Shown: in pieces, positions 22,493 through 34,259 of the stretch
How positions within the stretch are numbered: the first letter of the stretch is position 1
Layout of the letters: every line of letters starts with the position of its first letter
NCBI GenBank assembly: GCA_947561585.1
Contig: CANNZV010000427.1
Span: 496,001-560,000, forward strand
DNA length: 64,000 nucleotides
Direction of reading: 5' to 3'
Source of the DNA: Caprella mutica
Taxonomy: Eukaryota > Arthropoda > Malacostraca > Amphipoda > Caprellidae
Made by a program: the position numbers and the translations under genes
Notes under the pieces: model-generated
Seen by the model: the letters and a program-made list of their open reading frames with translations, nothing else
Databases searched by the model: none
What the model was told of the DNA's origin: nothing

Positions 22493-25400
22493 GTAAGTTG
22501 TTCGGAAAATATTTCCCTAAAAATTCTAACCATGCTTTTTTTGTATTGGGTACTTATTTTATAGAAATGTTTCTGAAATACATTGAAATTAGAATGAACA
22601 AAATATAAGGTTCTAACAAAATAACTACTCTTTTTAATCAACACAACAGGTTTATTTGATGAGCTCACCAATAAAATATACGTTGATGAAAAACCGAAGA
22701 AATGTTTGGGTGTGGAAAGCAAAACACAGATTAGTGCTAGTGATGGAAAGAACAGAATTTTGATAATCAGTCCTCTGGGAAGAGCTGGTTCATCTTGGAT
22801 CGGAGAAATGCTTTCGACAATTGATGAAAATACGTACTATGTTTATGAACCAATTTCAGGCTACTCGCAGAACAACATAGGAAAAGTCACTGCCTCTGTT
22901 TCTCGAGACTTATTAAGTGACATCTTTTCTTGCAAGTTCCCTGAATGGATGGTTCACCCCATTTATAAGTGGTCAAGAGCACTGACTATATTTAGGAAGA
23001 AATGCGGTAAAGATTGCAAAACTTCGAAAGATTTCAATAACCGATGTAAATCTGCCACGACTTTCATCATCAAGGTAAGAATTGAAAAGCATTTGTCTTC
23101 ATCTCAGCGCACAATGTTTTATGCTAAATTTTAGCAAATTGTTTGACACCGACGTAGTGATTAAAGAGTGGTTTCTCATGACTAATATTCACAGCTATGG
23201 ACACCTCTTTTCTGTGAAAACTAATAACTGAAGACTCTAGATTCTAGAATCTAAATCTAGATGTACATTGTTTTTACACAATAATTCGTGCGTCTTTACC
23301 CACCACGTAAAATATTTATTTTTTAACCAGCGTTATTAATGTGCACCTATATTAGCATTGTTTCTAGGTGATCAGAAGCTGCTCTTTACGTTGGCGTGAT
23401 ACAAATTTTGATTAATCGATTAGTTAATGAGTTAATAGCAGTGCGAAAAGAAGAACACTTCTGATGCGTAAGGACGCGCTAAATCGGACGTCTTTGCGCT
23501 CCACATATAATATGAATGATATCTTCCAATTCTATCAATAAAAAAATCTGCAACAATCTCTGTAAGGGTTCAGAAGCTGTTCTTTCCGATGACATAACCT
23601 GAAATTGGATCAATCAATTCTTTTCCGAGTTACTAGCAGTGCGAAAACACGGCTACCTAAACATTCATTAGGCGGGCGTATTTTCGCACTAACAAAAAAA
23701 AGTTAAAATAAACAAATTTATGTCTGTAACGTGAATCTGACTTTATAGAAATGAACTTCCAACTATTTTCCGATGCTCGGGCATAATTTGAAGTAAATCG
23801 CCCTATAACTTTTCGGGAATCGGGAATTCACCGCCGGACTTTTTTACCTGCCTGGATTTTTTTCTGCCAGACTTTTTCCTGCCTAATTTTTTTCAAATTT
23901 AAACTCTGGAAGACAATTTAATATTTAGATTTATTAATTAGTTTTTGAAAAAATCGTTTTGACCAATAAATCTATTGGCATGAAATTGTAAATCAAAGTC
24001 TGCCACCGCCGGACTTTTTTACCTGCCTGGATTTTTTTCTGCCAGACTTTTTCCTGCCTAATTTTTTTTCAAATTTAAACTCTGGAAGACAATTTAATAT
24101 TTAGATTTATTAATTAGTTTTTGAAAAAATCGTTTTGACCAATAAATCTATTGGCATGAAATTGTAAATCAAAGTCTGCCAACGCAACTAACCAATTTTT
24201 TGTTAAATTGATTGTTGCATGGAAATTGGTCGCTTACCAACTCCTTGGACCGAACCCGTTTTGTAATTACTCTTTTGATAATTAGTTTTTATTGGAATTT
24301 TTTAGAGAAAATTTACGACTTTATATCATCCTGAAATCTGACTACTTGAAAAGTCTTGATTTAAGGATCTCTACACTCTAAAGCCGGGTTTCCACTGAGG
24401 CAACACAAGCAACATGTAGCATGCGACTTTACAGTCTTTCAACAAGAATGTCGTATGCGACTTTCAATAAAGAGACACGAAGCATACAGCAAGGCAACAC
24501 CTTCGTTGCTTGTAGCATGCTGCATGTTCTGTTGCTTGCTGAAAGACCATTTCAACCAGTTCAACAAAAACGAAACCAATTTTCAAACATTGAGCGCAAA
24601 TGCGATCAACTGAAACATGGAATAGAGGGTTCAGAAAATTACTCATGTGAAGATAGTGAAATATTATCGAATGAATAAGAGATTTTCATTTGCAGAAGGC
24701 CTTTTTATTTTGTTTGATATTTATAATTTATATATATTATTAACAGTATAAATTCTTCGTATAATGAATATTACATATATTTATTTATAAGAGCTTTCTC
24801 TATATAATGATATAAATATATAAAAAACAAAGATTCAATTAAATTATTTATTTCATTAAATAAATAAGATAATTCTGTGTTATTTATACTACATACTGCG
24901 ACTATGAATAATCTCGAACGTTTATATTCGCGAATACTGTAGTATGTCATTGACCATTTTCTAATCCAAATTTTTAAACAAAGAAAATGCGACATTGTTT
25001 GGCATAACTAATGAATTATTTTCTTATCAATACTAAAAAAAATTCTATTCCCACCAGCGGTGGGAAGCCGTTCAACGCTAGGCAACAAGCTAATTCTTGC
25101 CACTTGCGGCAGGCAACGTGTAACCACGTGCAACATGCTTTACAGCCGCATGCTACACGTTTTCTTTTGTTGAACTGGTTGAAATACATTTTGCCCGTGC
25201 CTTAGTGGAAACCCGGCTTAACAGCTGAGTCTATCTTATGCATTTTAATAATAAAGGTTTAACCATTGTAAGTTCTTTAAGGTATAAATATTAAAATATG
25301 CATAATAGAAAAAAGACACTATAAAAAGAGGCTAATTTTAAGTGTAATAAAAAAGTCTATAGTAGGGTTATTAATTTTGTACTATATTAATTGTAAAATT

Positions 25401-28400
25401 AATAAACTACAATTAAATTTATTAGTGTTCTGGAAAAGTCTATATTTGAACGAGAAGTAAATAGATCACTATTTTTTTATAATAACTGCAATGATAATAA
25501 TAAATTCGCGATGTGTATATATTTAGAGCTGGAGTAAACTGAATTAATCGTAGCTTCTTAGCATGGACCGACAATTGGGCCCCAGGACAATTGGGCCCAC
25601 GACATTTGGGCTACATGACAATTATATTATTTGCCCATTATTTCAGAGTTTACTGTATTAACTTAATTAAAGACCCTTGCTACTGTAATAACTAGGGTTG
25701 TGACAATATGCGTTTTGTATAGAAATATAGTCTTGAGCATATTTTAAATAAATGACATTGCTTTCAGGAAAAAAATATTTTCGTTATGAAAAATAAATAT
25801 TTTTTAATAGAAAATATTCTTTTCATGAATAAATACCATTATTCTTTTAAACTACAATAGTTTTTGTTCTGAGATAGGTCATGTAAAGCAACAAATTTAA
25901 TAGTTACAGTACCTCTATGAGTCTATATAGTGAACTCCTGTGAAGTAAATGAGTTAGGATGTAGCCAAATAAAAAATAAGAATGTAGCTATTTTAGACAG
26001 GCCAAAATTATTGGAACATGCAAATTGAGTCAAATTTAATGTGTATTGTTTGAAGCCTGTTCAGTGTTTAATATTGAAGAGTTTTAAGAATTATTATTAC
26101 AAAATGTATTCTCACAATCTCATTTTATCCCAACAAATGTTCAAACAATTGTTGAATGCAACGTATAACCTTGAAAATTTACCCACTATTTACTAAATAT
26201 TTGTCTTTGTCAGACGATGTATACTACACATTGGATCCATATGACATGATTCAAAATAATACGACTTATTTAAATACTTCAAAGATTTTCATTACATTGA
26301 AACATGAGATTAGCATATCCTAATGTGATTTAAGGGGCTTGCTAATATAAACCTTATCAAGTATATCAATCGAATTAAAAAAATAAAAACATAATTTTGG
26401 AGAATATAAAACATATTTCAAAGATAATATTGTCACTTCCCTAGTAATAACAAAGTAACACTTCTTTATTGTGTCTTCTGTCAAAGCTTTTTCAGGGCTT
26501 AATTGTTTTGGGGCCCAATTGTCGGCGGGCCCAAATAATATAATTTAAAGAGGTCGTTGTAAGATAGCTACAACGACTTCTTTAAATTATATTATTTAAC
26601 TTATTTTTATCCTTCTACAAAGTATCTAGTCAAACCTTTATTATATTCAGAGGAATTATAATTTACCAAATTACAATCAGCACTTTTAGAAAAGTTGTAT
26701 AGAAAATAAAAAAAGGTGTGACTATTCTATATTAGTTAGAATAGTTACAGTTATACCTACTGTATTATTTTGTAAGCAAGTTATATAAATATAAGATTTT
26801 CATTTAAACTTTCCTTTAATAATAATCTGAGATTGTTTACCTTCATTAGAGTATCTTTGAAATACTGTTAAAGAAAACTAACAAAGTTAAAATCCCCAAC
26901 TAAATTAATAAATGTAACGTTACAAGGAACGCTGATAGCATAGCGGACACTTTTCCGGTACATGTACTGGGTGTTGTACGAGGTTTTCCTGTACCATATT
27001 ATTTATAAAAATCTTAAAAATTATATAGAAGAAATATATGCTGTCAAATTTTACGAGGTTTACAGCGAAATTATATGCGAGAGACATTAGAGGTTTTGAT
27101 TGAAAAATTTGCCTTTAAATATAAATAGTGGATAAAAAACTCTAAAATAACGTGTTATTTTCATTGTTGTCAATTACTATAATGGTTGATGTCAATATTT
27201 TCACACCTTATGAAACTCAAAATGAAATTGACTGTGTCGATCGTTTGATTTAATTTTCGTTCAGATAGAAGTATTAATGTCATAAGTTTTAAGTTATTTT
27301 CAGCATCGTTGAAATTATATATTAACAAATAATGATTTCAATTTGCCATTCAGTTTGATTGGTTATTTTTAATTTAACTTGCGGGTATAATAGTGCAGTC
27401 TATTATGCAAAAACTCTTCATGAACGAACTATAACTACTCATAATTTATTACCAAATTGGATTATCAAGAGTTGTTATCTTGAAAAAATTGAAAAACCAT
27501 TAACTTTAAAATGAAGAAATGGTTTCCACATCACTAAAATAAGATGTTTTACACTTCAGTGAATAATATATATGAATACTAAAGATTTTTATTTCTGCAG
27601 GACATACTAACAAGCCTGAAGACAACTAGAGATATTTTGTCGATGCCATCAATGAAAGGACTGAAAGTTATTTATTTGGTGAGAGATCCACGTGCACAGA
27701 TATTTTCCAGGTAAGATTTTTTACTTTTTCACAAGAATTAGCTTATCAAAATTTAGTGAATTAAATTTTGATTAATATTCTTCGTTATTATCTTGTGTCC
27801 CAAGTAAAGCAGAAAGATTTGTAAATGTGTTTTTGAGGTCTTGTTTGATTGCGGATTGACAGATTATAATACATATATACATATAATATATGTATATATA
27901 TATAATATATACATATAATATATGTAGGTCTCGGTAATAAAAGGTCCTCTCCAATGAAATTTTCTTTATTGTTTTAATCAGTTTTGCTAGTGTCCCTCTT
28001 CATTTTTCTGCAAAGTGCACAAAATGTGATAACAACATATACTAGTTTTTAAAGGTTTTCATAATCAATATATTATATTCATTGAAATGTTCCCAGAACA
28101 TTTGGTGCGAGTTCCCAGAACAGTCGCACCAAACAAGCGATAAAGGCAACCGGTAACACTAACTATGCGAACGCAGAGGTATTTAGGAAGCAAAAATCAC
28201 AAAACCCAAGCTGCAACATGCTTGCTGTAAACAACAAAATAAAACTGCGTAGTTTACTTCTATAGCAAAAACTAACGCTAGTTTCTTCTTCACGGGTAAA
28301 CTGCCTTCCTTTAGGCAAGTAACAAAACCTTACTTTTAAAGGGATAGTAAAGTCAAAATCGAATAATCGCCAAATTGGTTTTAAATCGATTCAGAATATT

Positions 28401-31400
28401 TAATTATGTAATATTTGAATGCTCGTTCATTTTTAAAATGTTCATATAAAAAGTATATAATAGAATTAGCGACACCTAGCGGAAGCATTTGCTCTCATTA
28501 GTATGTACGTGAGTATGTTTGTTGTTTTCATATTAATTTATGTATGCAGTAATCAACCTTTGTTTGAGTCAAAATGCTGAAAATATTATGTGAATTCGTA
28601 GATAAGAAGGCATAGTTTTAAAAATAAAGCCATCTCTTCACTTGTGCTACAATCAAGGTAGAAACTTATCTCAGTTGTTTGTTTACAAGATGGCGCCATC
28701 TACCGTTAGCATTTGTTAAGAAATTAATTATTATAGGTAAAATTATATATTTCAATTAGTCGATTTTATTGAACATTGCAATTTTACACGAATACTTTAT
28801 TCTTACTAAGCAATCGTTTGACAAAAATGACTGTACTGTAACTTTAAACACCAATCAAAGATGGATTGAGACGCTCGGAGAAAAGGGAACACCCTTCCCG
28901 TTCGAATCCTCCAGTCAAACTTAATCACAGTAAGAGCCAATCGGCGCTGTTGCCAACCATGTGAAAATATAGGAAGCTATTCTCAAATTTAACTATATCT
29001 ATAATAAAAATCACAAAAATAATCGAAAATCTTCAAAATGCGTTAACATTATTATATGATCAACGATTGTAAAAGATATTTTAATTTACGATATCTATTG
29101 AAAGAAAAAATAATGGTGAGGCCATGAAGATCTCACTTTAATTTCCGAGGCTCTACAATAATATCACTCTTATGATGTATTCAACCATTATAAATCGATT
29201 TCTTTCTCATCAAGCTACTGTTAACATCAAATAGATTACCAGTTCAATGCATGAATTCTAATTTCTACATAATGAATTATTTTCAGATCGAAAACATTTG
29301 GGTCAGAAAGTAAAAGTTGGGTAATTAATATTACCAAAGATTGTGACATACTGAACCATGGAGTTGAATTATTTCAAGAATTGTCAGAGATGTTCCCAGG
29401 ACAACTCTACTTCTTAAGATATGAAGATATGTGCTTGAACCCATCTGGTTAGTTTAATAATTTAAAAGATAAAATATAAACTTATTTGGTTGCTAGTATT
29501 GATATTTATTTCAAAATATCATGCGCATCAAAAGCAATAAGAAGTGACACTGAAGAGTTATTGAAAGTTGATAGCTTCTGCTCTCAAATAATGATTCAAA
29601 TTTTGAAGGTTCCATATGATAGAAGTATTCCATTATTCAATTTAATTTGTCATTCACGACATGTTTTGGTCTTCCAAGCTCATCAGAATGATATCTCAAA
29701 AAATACAATTCCCGACCAGGACTATTCCCCGCTGACTAGATTTATTTAAAAATAAACTCTGAAAGATAATTTGATGTTGCGATTTTTTTTTAATTTTCGA
29801 AATTGACAAATAAACCCGTTGCCACGAAATTATATGCCGAAGTCTGCCGTCTCAAGTATATTTGTCGCATGGCAATAGGTTACTACTTGACTGGAAATGG
29901 GTTACCACCAACTCCTTAAACCGAACCCGTTTTGTATTGGTTACTCCTCGATAATTAGTTTTCATTTGAGAATTATAGATAAAATGTACGGAAATAAATA
30001 TAAATCGTTCTGAAATCTGACTAGTGACTACGCGAAAAGTCTTGATTCAAGGATTTCTACACTCTAACTTACGTAGGTATTTTCATAATAATGGCTAAAC
30101 CATCGTAAGATTTTTAAGGTACAAATATAAAATATACATATTAGAAAAAAGGACACTAAAAAAGAGGTAAATATTTAGTGTAATGAAAATATATAGTAGG
30201 TTTATTAATTATGTCGTATAGTAATAAATAAATAAAAAATTTAAAAAAAATTAATAATGCTCTGGAAAAGCATAAATTTTAACTAGTAGTTAATGGATCG
30301 CCATTTTATATAATAGCTGAAAAATAAATTGACGATATGTAAAACTATAGAGTTGGAATAACTGAATAAATCGAAGCTGTTTAGAATACCTTGCGACATT
30401 TGGTAATCCATTAGGGTATGGTACGCGTGACGCGTCCATACGCGTCACGCGTATTCGAGCGATTTTTCGCACTGACGCTATCGGCAGAATAATGTTTGTA
30501 CTTGGAAACATCTCTTAATTATATGCGAAAATACGGAGGCACAGTCTTAAAATCGAAAAACCAAAATGAATACATACAGGAATCAAATTCTGTTAATAAA
30601 ATGTGTCTTCTACCGATACATTTTTTGTTTCATCAAAATGATACTTTAATAACCTAAATTACTGATATTTTATTCGGCGAGTAATAGTCCGGCGGGAAAA
30701 GGTTTAATTTAGAAAGGAATAGAGTCAAAGATCAAGGCCATTTATAACTCAGAAAGAATTCAACCATAATACATGAAACTTGATGGGACAATTGGTCATT
30801 ACCCAGTTACCAGTTCATTAGATTTTGGGAACGAATGGGTTAAAAGTTAGGGTTTAAAACCCAAATATTATTGGATGGTCAAGGTCATTTATAAGCTGTG
30901 GCGAAAGTATGCGCTCTACCGAATTCACGTAATCTAGTTTTTTGATGAATTCATTTTACAATGTTTCATAGCATGAAATAACCATAAATTTAGACATTTT
31001 TATTGATATTTTTGTACTTTTGAGATATCCAACGTACCTGATGAGTTTGGTAGAGCGACGCGTCGTTGATGATGAATATTTATATAAACAAAAATTGAAG
31101 AATGGCTTAGTTTAATTATAAGATTTTAATATATTGTAAATACACAGATAGAAAATTCTGATAAGATTACCTATAAGATAAAGTCTCGTTTAAACTTATA
31201 TGTTCCCATCATACCATTTCTTTTGCGATATCCTTTTCAATCACAGCTTGATAGTAATATAAACTCGATGACGGGCACTCATCGACCGCATACCTTCACC
31301 GCCGATTATAAATGACTTTGATCTTTAACCTGTTCCCTCCTTTAATCTATTAAATTAGTTCCTGAATAAAGAGCTATCGTCCCACCAAATTTCAGGTTAT

Positions 31401-32003
31401 TTGGTTGAATCCTAATTGAGTTATAAATGACCTTGACTTTAACCGGATCGCCCTCAAAATTATTTTACCAGATGGTCCCAATTGTCATTGACCAATCGTC
31501 CCACCAAATTCCATTCTTTTTGAGTTATGTGAATAACAAGATGACAAATATATAAATGACGCCTGAAATATAACCTTCCGACATCTGCGGAGGTAATGAG
31601 AGCATTCCGTCAATGAAATTAAATTGCCATTGGCATCAAAATAAAATGATAGAATCAACTATTTTCATTTTGTCAATTTCTCTTTGTTCTTTCAGCAGAG
31701 ACTGACAAGTTGTGGAGGTTCCTGAAAATAGGAAATCAAAACAAAACTCCATCGACTTTACTTGAGTACATAAAAATTCACAGTGGAAATTCATCAAGAA
31801 ATCCATACAGTTTACACAGGAATGGGACAACAGAGTGGAATTCCTGGAGAACTAAAATTTCAAAATCCAACTTCAATTTTGTTGGTATCGAGAAAAAATG
31901 CGAAAAGGCAATGAAATTCAGTGGTTATACTTTTCTGAACGATAAAAAAAATATTGATAATATGAAGATCGACACATTGGCTGACCACAATTTAAATAAC
32001 TGA
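22414..32003 (+). CDS. Carbohydrate sulfotransferase (Golgi type II), five exons
   Basis: Exons 22414-22492, 22650-23074, 27601-27710, 29287-29447 and 31696-32003 join to 1083 nt, 360 codons plus stop, with all GT-AG junctions in phase (1, 0, 2, 1). The product would transfer sulfate from PAPS to a sugar of a glycan in the Golgi lumen. Visible features: short cytoplasmic tail and an N-terminal signal-anchor (residues about 7-23, FFVTSIIVSICYFLV); 5'-phosphosulfate loop SPLGRAGSSW (67-76); 3'-phosphate motif VRDPRA (195-200); RYEDM in exon 4; NGTTEWNSW in the last exon. Length fits the CHST1/3/5-like group, but the acceptor sugar cannot be told. The ATG at 22414 is chosen because it gives the membrane anchor; an upstream AG before ATTTAAAAAAAATG may be an untranslated-exon acceptor. 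Introns 2-4 are loaded with transposons. A partial duplicate lies at 4588-6942. Confidence 0.9.
22650..23074 (+). CDS. Sulfotransferase exon 2 (PAPS 5'-phosphosulfate loop)
   Basis: 425 nt from the ACAACAG acceptor to AAG before GTAAGA. Contains IISPLGRAGSSWIGEML, the P-loop-like sulfotransferase motif, YYVYEP downstream, and a cysteine-rich stretch CGKDCKTSKDFNNRC likely disulfide-bonded in the lumen. Confidence 0.9.
23370..23665. repeat. Diverged ~198-bp tandem duplication in intron 2
   Basis: Blocks AGAAGCTGCTCTTTACG ... AATGAGTTAATAGCAGTGCG and AGAAGCTGTTCTTTCCG ... GAGTTACTAGCAGTGCG recur about 198 bp apart. No coding potential. Confidence 0.5.
23830..24180. repeat. 175-bp perfect tandem duplication
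   Basis: The block starting ACCGCCGGACTTTTTT at 23830 repeats at 24005 with only a one-base difference in a T run, indicating a recent duplication (or an assembly artefact). Confidence 0.9.
24382..25218. mobile_element. 837-bp MITE, TIR AGCCGGGTTTCCACT, TAA target
   Basis: Inverted ends AGCCGGGTTTCCACT flanked by TAA on both sides (24379-24381; 25219-25221). J2 (about 30060-30070) is continuous at the matching place. Subterminal inverted blocks include GTAGCATGC and the TTCAACCAGTTCAACAAAA pair. TWA target and short TIRs fit PIF/Harbinger-like mobilisation; the ORF at 24421-24678 spans inverted-repeat DNA and is not considered a gene. Confidence 0.82.
25563..26533. mobile_element. Element A2 (modular CAATTGGGCCC ends) in intron 2
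   Basis: Left end GGACCGACAATTGGGCCCC plus GGACAATTGGGCCC and ACATTTGGGC units; right end inverted GGGCCCGCCGACAATTGGG. Its interior resembles that of A1 (TATAGTGAACTCCTGT, GGATGTAGCCAA, CAGACGATGTA). No clear target duplication. Confidence 0.7.
26534..26598. repeat. 25-bp-arm hairpin beside A2
   Basis: AATATAATTTAAAGAGGTCG continues TTGTA, then a 7-base loop, then the inverse. Near-perfect arms of 25 bp, at the right boundary of A2. Confidence 0.85.
26600..27600. other. Intron 2 remainder, nothing recognised
   Basis: AT-rich intron sequence up to the exon 3 acceptor (polypyrimidine TTTTTATTTCTGCAG). No repeats with readable boundaries. Confidence 0.5.
27601..27710 (+). CDS. Sulfotransferase exon 3 (3'-phosphate-binding motif)
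   Basis: 110 nt after TTTCTGCAG, before GTAAGA. It encodes DILTSLKTTRDIL and KVIYLVRDPRAQIFSR, the conserved 3'-phosphate-binding block with the RDPRA core. Confidence 0.92.
27711..29286. other. Intron 3 with an (AT/ATAC) microsatellite and a small hairpin
   Basis: Contains an ATATAC/ATATGT tract at about 27868-27926 and an inverted pair TTTGGTGCGA / TCGCACCAAA (28099-28135). The last 180 bp match the region upstream of exon 4 in copy 1 (4400-4587). Confidence 0.55.
29287..29447 (+). CDS. Sulfotransferase exon 4
   Basis: 161 nt after ATTTTCAG, before GTTAGT. Encodes a cysteine (ITKDCDIL) and the LYFLRYEDMCLNP block typical of this family. The paralogous exon at 4588-4742 is 6 nt shorter and lacks the acceptor AG. 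Confidence 0.88.
29706..30712. mobile_element. Element J2 in intron 4
   Basis: Left end ATTCCCGACCAGGACTATT and right end, inverted, TTCCCGCCGGACTATTACTC form short imperfect TIRs. The interior matches J1. Copy 1 of the sulfotransferase gene continues without J at the matching point (about 6200-6240). Contains a CpG-rich palindrome (30422-30453). Confidence 0.55.
30422..30453. repeat. Perfect 14-bp-arm CpG palindrome
   Basis: TACGCGTGACGCGT, loop CCAT, then ACGCGTCACGCGTA. The arms are exact and contain ACGCGT four times, exceptional in AT-rich surroundings. Confidence 0.95.
31696..32003 (+). CDS. Sulfotransferase last exon
   Basis: 308 nt starting after TTTCAG; a second AG three bases later makes a tandem NAGNAG acceptor, giving products with or without one alanine. 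Encodes the C-terminal helices and NGTTEWNSWR, ending with a TGA at 32001-32003 inside TGAATAAATAAATA, so stop and poly(A) signal nearly overlap. Confidence 0.9.
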
Positions 32004-32009
32004 ATAAAT

Positions 32010-32717
32010 AAATATACGTATTAGAAAATAGTTTGTTTGGTGAATTACACTTTCTGTCTAACACTAATTATTTTATTTCACTAGATTAGATGTAATAAGT
32101 TGTCCTCAATCAAAAGTAAAAATACTATTCTGCAGTGAACCACAATAACGTTAAAAGAAATACCTATTCATTAATGTACAATTTACATGCTATTAATATT
32201 CATGTATCAATATCGTATTCATGATTTATTCTAATTATATGTCATAAGGAACCGAGATTTTTTTTATTCTCATTATGTTTCACTATGCTGAAGTAAAAAC
32301 AAAGCTACAATCCGTAACAGTTTTTGGAGACTGCTCTGTCAAATTTATTGGTTTCTGGTAACCTCCGCAAATTTCACCGCCCTCAATTCTCGCATGGGAA
32401 GTTCACTTCAATTCTCGCATGGGAAGTTCACCTCAATTCACGCAGTTTAGATTCACTGCAAAAACAATTTAATTCAAACGAGTGCATAATGCTGCATAAA
32501 GATTACAAAGATGATTAATAAAAAGCCAAAGTTTTTTCTGGAGCGTTCAGTTGTTTATTAGTCCAATATATTAAAAATATGACCAAAAAGAAATGGTATG
32601 TCGAAGGTTGGCATAGAATTAACATTCAATGAACGAATGACATCTTTACAACCTAATACAGTATGGACCACAAAAATGTTTCCGCTTATTCAAATACTTG
32701 TAACTTTTTACACAAAG
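32010..32717. other. 3' flank of the sulfotransferase gene, no gene recognised
   Basis: Short direct repeat TCAATTCTCGCATGGGAAGTTCAC at about 32382-32432 (two units plus a partial third). Short ORFs here show no family features. Confidence 0.45.
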
Positions 32718-33576
32718 GTACTGCAGAGAATTGTCGCTACGACAGCGCACCGAGACTCTGTCAGCTACAAATCATGGTGAATAAATCAATGGGCTTATTA
32801 GTTATTTGTTATGTCTGTAAATTCTCATATATATTCATAGTAATATAATACAATAGTATAGCGAGTTTCATCAAGAATAGTAGAGTATTTTAGAAGTATT
32901 CGTGATATTTATTCTCAAAATTCACTCTCTTATAGATAAGTATCGGCAACAAAACGGTTCATAGAAAACTACTGCTACCGTAGAAAATTCATCCATCTTT
33001 CGAGGGAAAACTAATCTAAAATGTTTAGTACATTATTTCTGTAAGTGTGCTTACCACGTCTAGCCTATTTACATCACTGAACTGATATAAATACTCTTAA
33101 GTACTGTATTACACCAAATATGTAGCTGTGATAGTCAAAGTGACGTGACAGCTACAAAATCCATAAGTATCTTAAAGCTGAGCGGCGCACCACTATACTT
33201 TCTATTAATGACCTCAATGTGAAAAACTGTTATGTAGTGTGTTGTATCCGCTAGTTTGTTGTTCTGCACACTTCATGATCGTTTAATGACCTGGCAGGGG
33301 GGTTCGGGGGGCGGCACGCCCCCCGATACATCTACCTAACGGCTAACTGATAAGTTTTTATTTACACCTCAGAGTTCAGACTCAAAGTTACAATATCACG
33401 AATACTTCTAAAATAATCTACTATTTCTGATGAAACTCGCTATACTATTGTATTATATTACTATGAATATATATGAGAATTTACAGACATAACGAACAAG
33501 CCCATTGATTTATTCACCATGATTTGTAGCTGACAGAGCCTCGGTGCGCTGTCGTAGCGACAATTCTCTGCAGTAC
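32718..33576. mobile_element. 859-bp element with ~190-bp TIRs
   Basis: Left arm from GTACTGCAGAGAATTGTC (32718) to about 32910, right arm from about 33390 to the inverse at 33576. The arms agree over nearly their whole length (blocks TCAGCTACAAATCATGGTG and CAATAGTATAGCGAG). The spacer holds a repeat D. Non-coding. No certain target duplication, so superfamily unknown. Confidence 0.75.
33233..33340 (+). repeat. Repeat D copy with GC-rich hairpin
   Basis: TTGTATCCGCTAGTTTGTTG, CACACTTCATGATCG, ACCTGGCAGGGGGGTTC, then GGGGGGCGGCACGCCCCCC, a GC hairpin. Lies in the spacer of the 859-bp element. Confidence 0.8.
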
Positions 33577-33947
33577 CATCCTCACTTTTTAACTAATGGA
33601 CGAAAAAACTGTATCTTGGTATCTTTTTCTCCGCCTTTTAAAATGTACTATTAACAAGTAAAAACATTTTTGAACTGATGGACATAGTTTAAGAACAGGT
33701 AGGCAAAGAGTGATGGTGATTATTTTTGTCATTGTGCGAAGGTTATTCTCAGAGCTAACTCTGTGATTTTACTTACTAAAAGACATTGAATAAAAGGAAA
33801 AAAATATAATAATGGTAGACATTTTAATACAGGGTGCTTACACTTCTTCCCTGTAAACTATTTGGAATTGAACAACTTCAGTGACGTTTTGATCTTATTG
33901 AAGTTTTCACTCTGAATATTCGTTCTTCGCTTGTTCATTGCATGGTA

Positions 33948-34148
33948 AGGCCCGCTTCACACTTGCATTTTTAACAGTGCGGGAAAAAAGCTCTTCTTAA
34001 AAATGTGTTCACACATGCGTTTTTTTTATCGCTGAAGTAAAAATATAATGTATTTTTTACCATCAGCGATAGAAAAACGCAAGTGTAAACATATTCTATG
34101 AAGAGCTTTTCTTCCACGCTGTTAAAAATGCAAGTGTGAAGCGGGCCT
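33948..34148. mobile_element. 201-bp MITE, TIR AGGCCCGCTTCACACTTG, at the fold-back centre
   Basis: Perfect inverted ends AGGCCCGCTTCACACTTG running on into CATTTTTAACAG, flanked by TA (33946-33947; 34149-34150). It sits exactly at the axis of the surrounding palindrome. Confidence 0.85.
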
Positions 34149-34259
34149 TACCATGCAATGAACAAGCGAAAAACAAATATTCAGAGTGAAAACTTCGATG
34201 AGATCAAAATGTCATTAAAGTTGTTTTATTTCAAAATAGTTTCCAAGGAAGAAGTGTAA

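Larger units (their letters stand above)
23826..25561. mobile_element. Element J1 in intron 2, interrupted by a MITE
   Basis: Shares most of its length with J2 (29706-30712 in intron 4), with blocks ACCGAACCCGTTTTGTA, CTGAAATCTGACTA and AAAGTCTTGATT. The left end shows units CGCCGGACTTTTTTACCTGC and GCCTGGATTTTTTTC. The 175-bp unit near the left end is duplicated in tandem. A MITE at 24382-25218 splits the element. Right side meets element A2. Confidence 0.6.

Noticed and set aside
24421..24678. 85-codon ORF in the 24382-25218 MITE
   Set aside because: Lies in inverted-repeat DNA of a non-autonomous element; no motif.
28880..28920. GTTCGAATCC, resembling a tRNA B box
   Set aside because: No complementary T-stem, acceptor stem or A box at the right distance.
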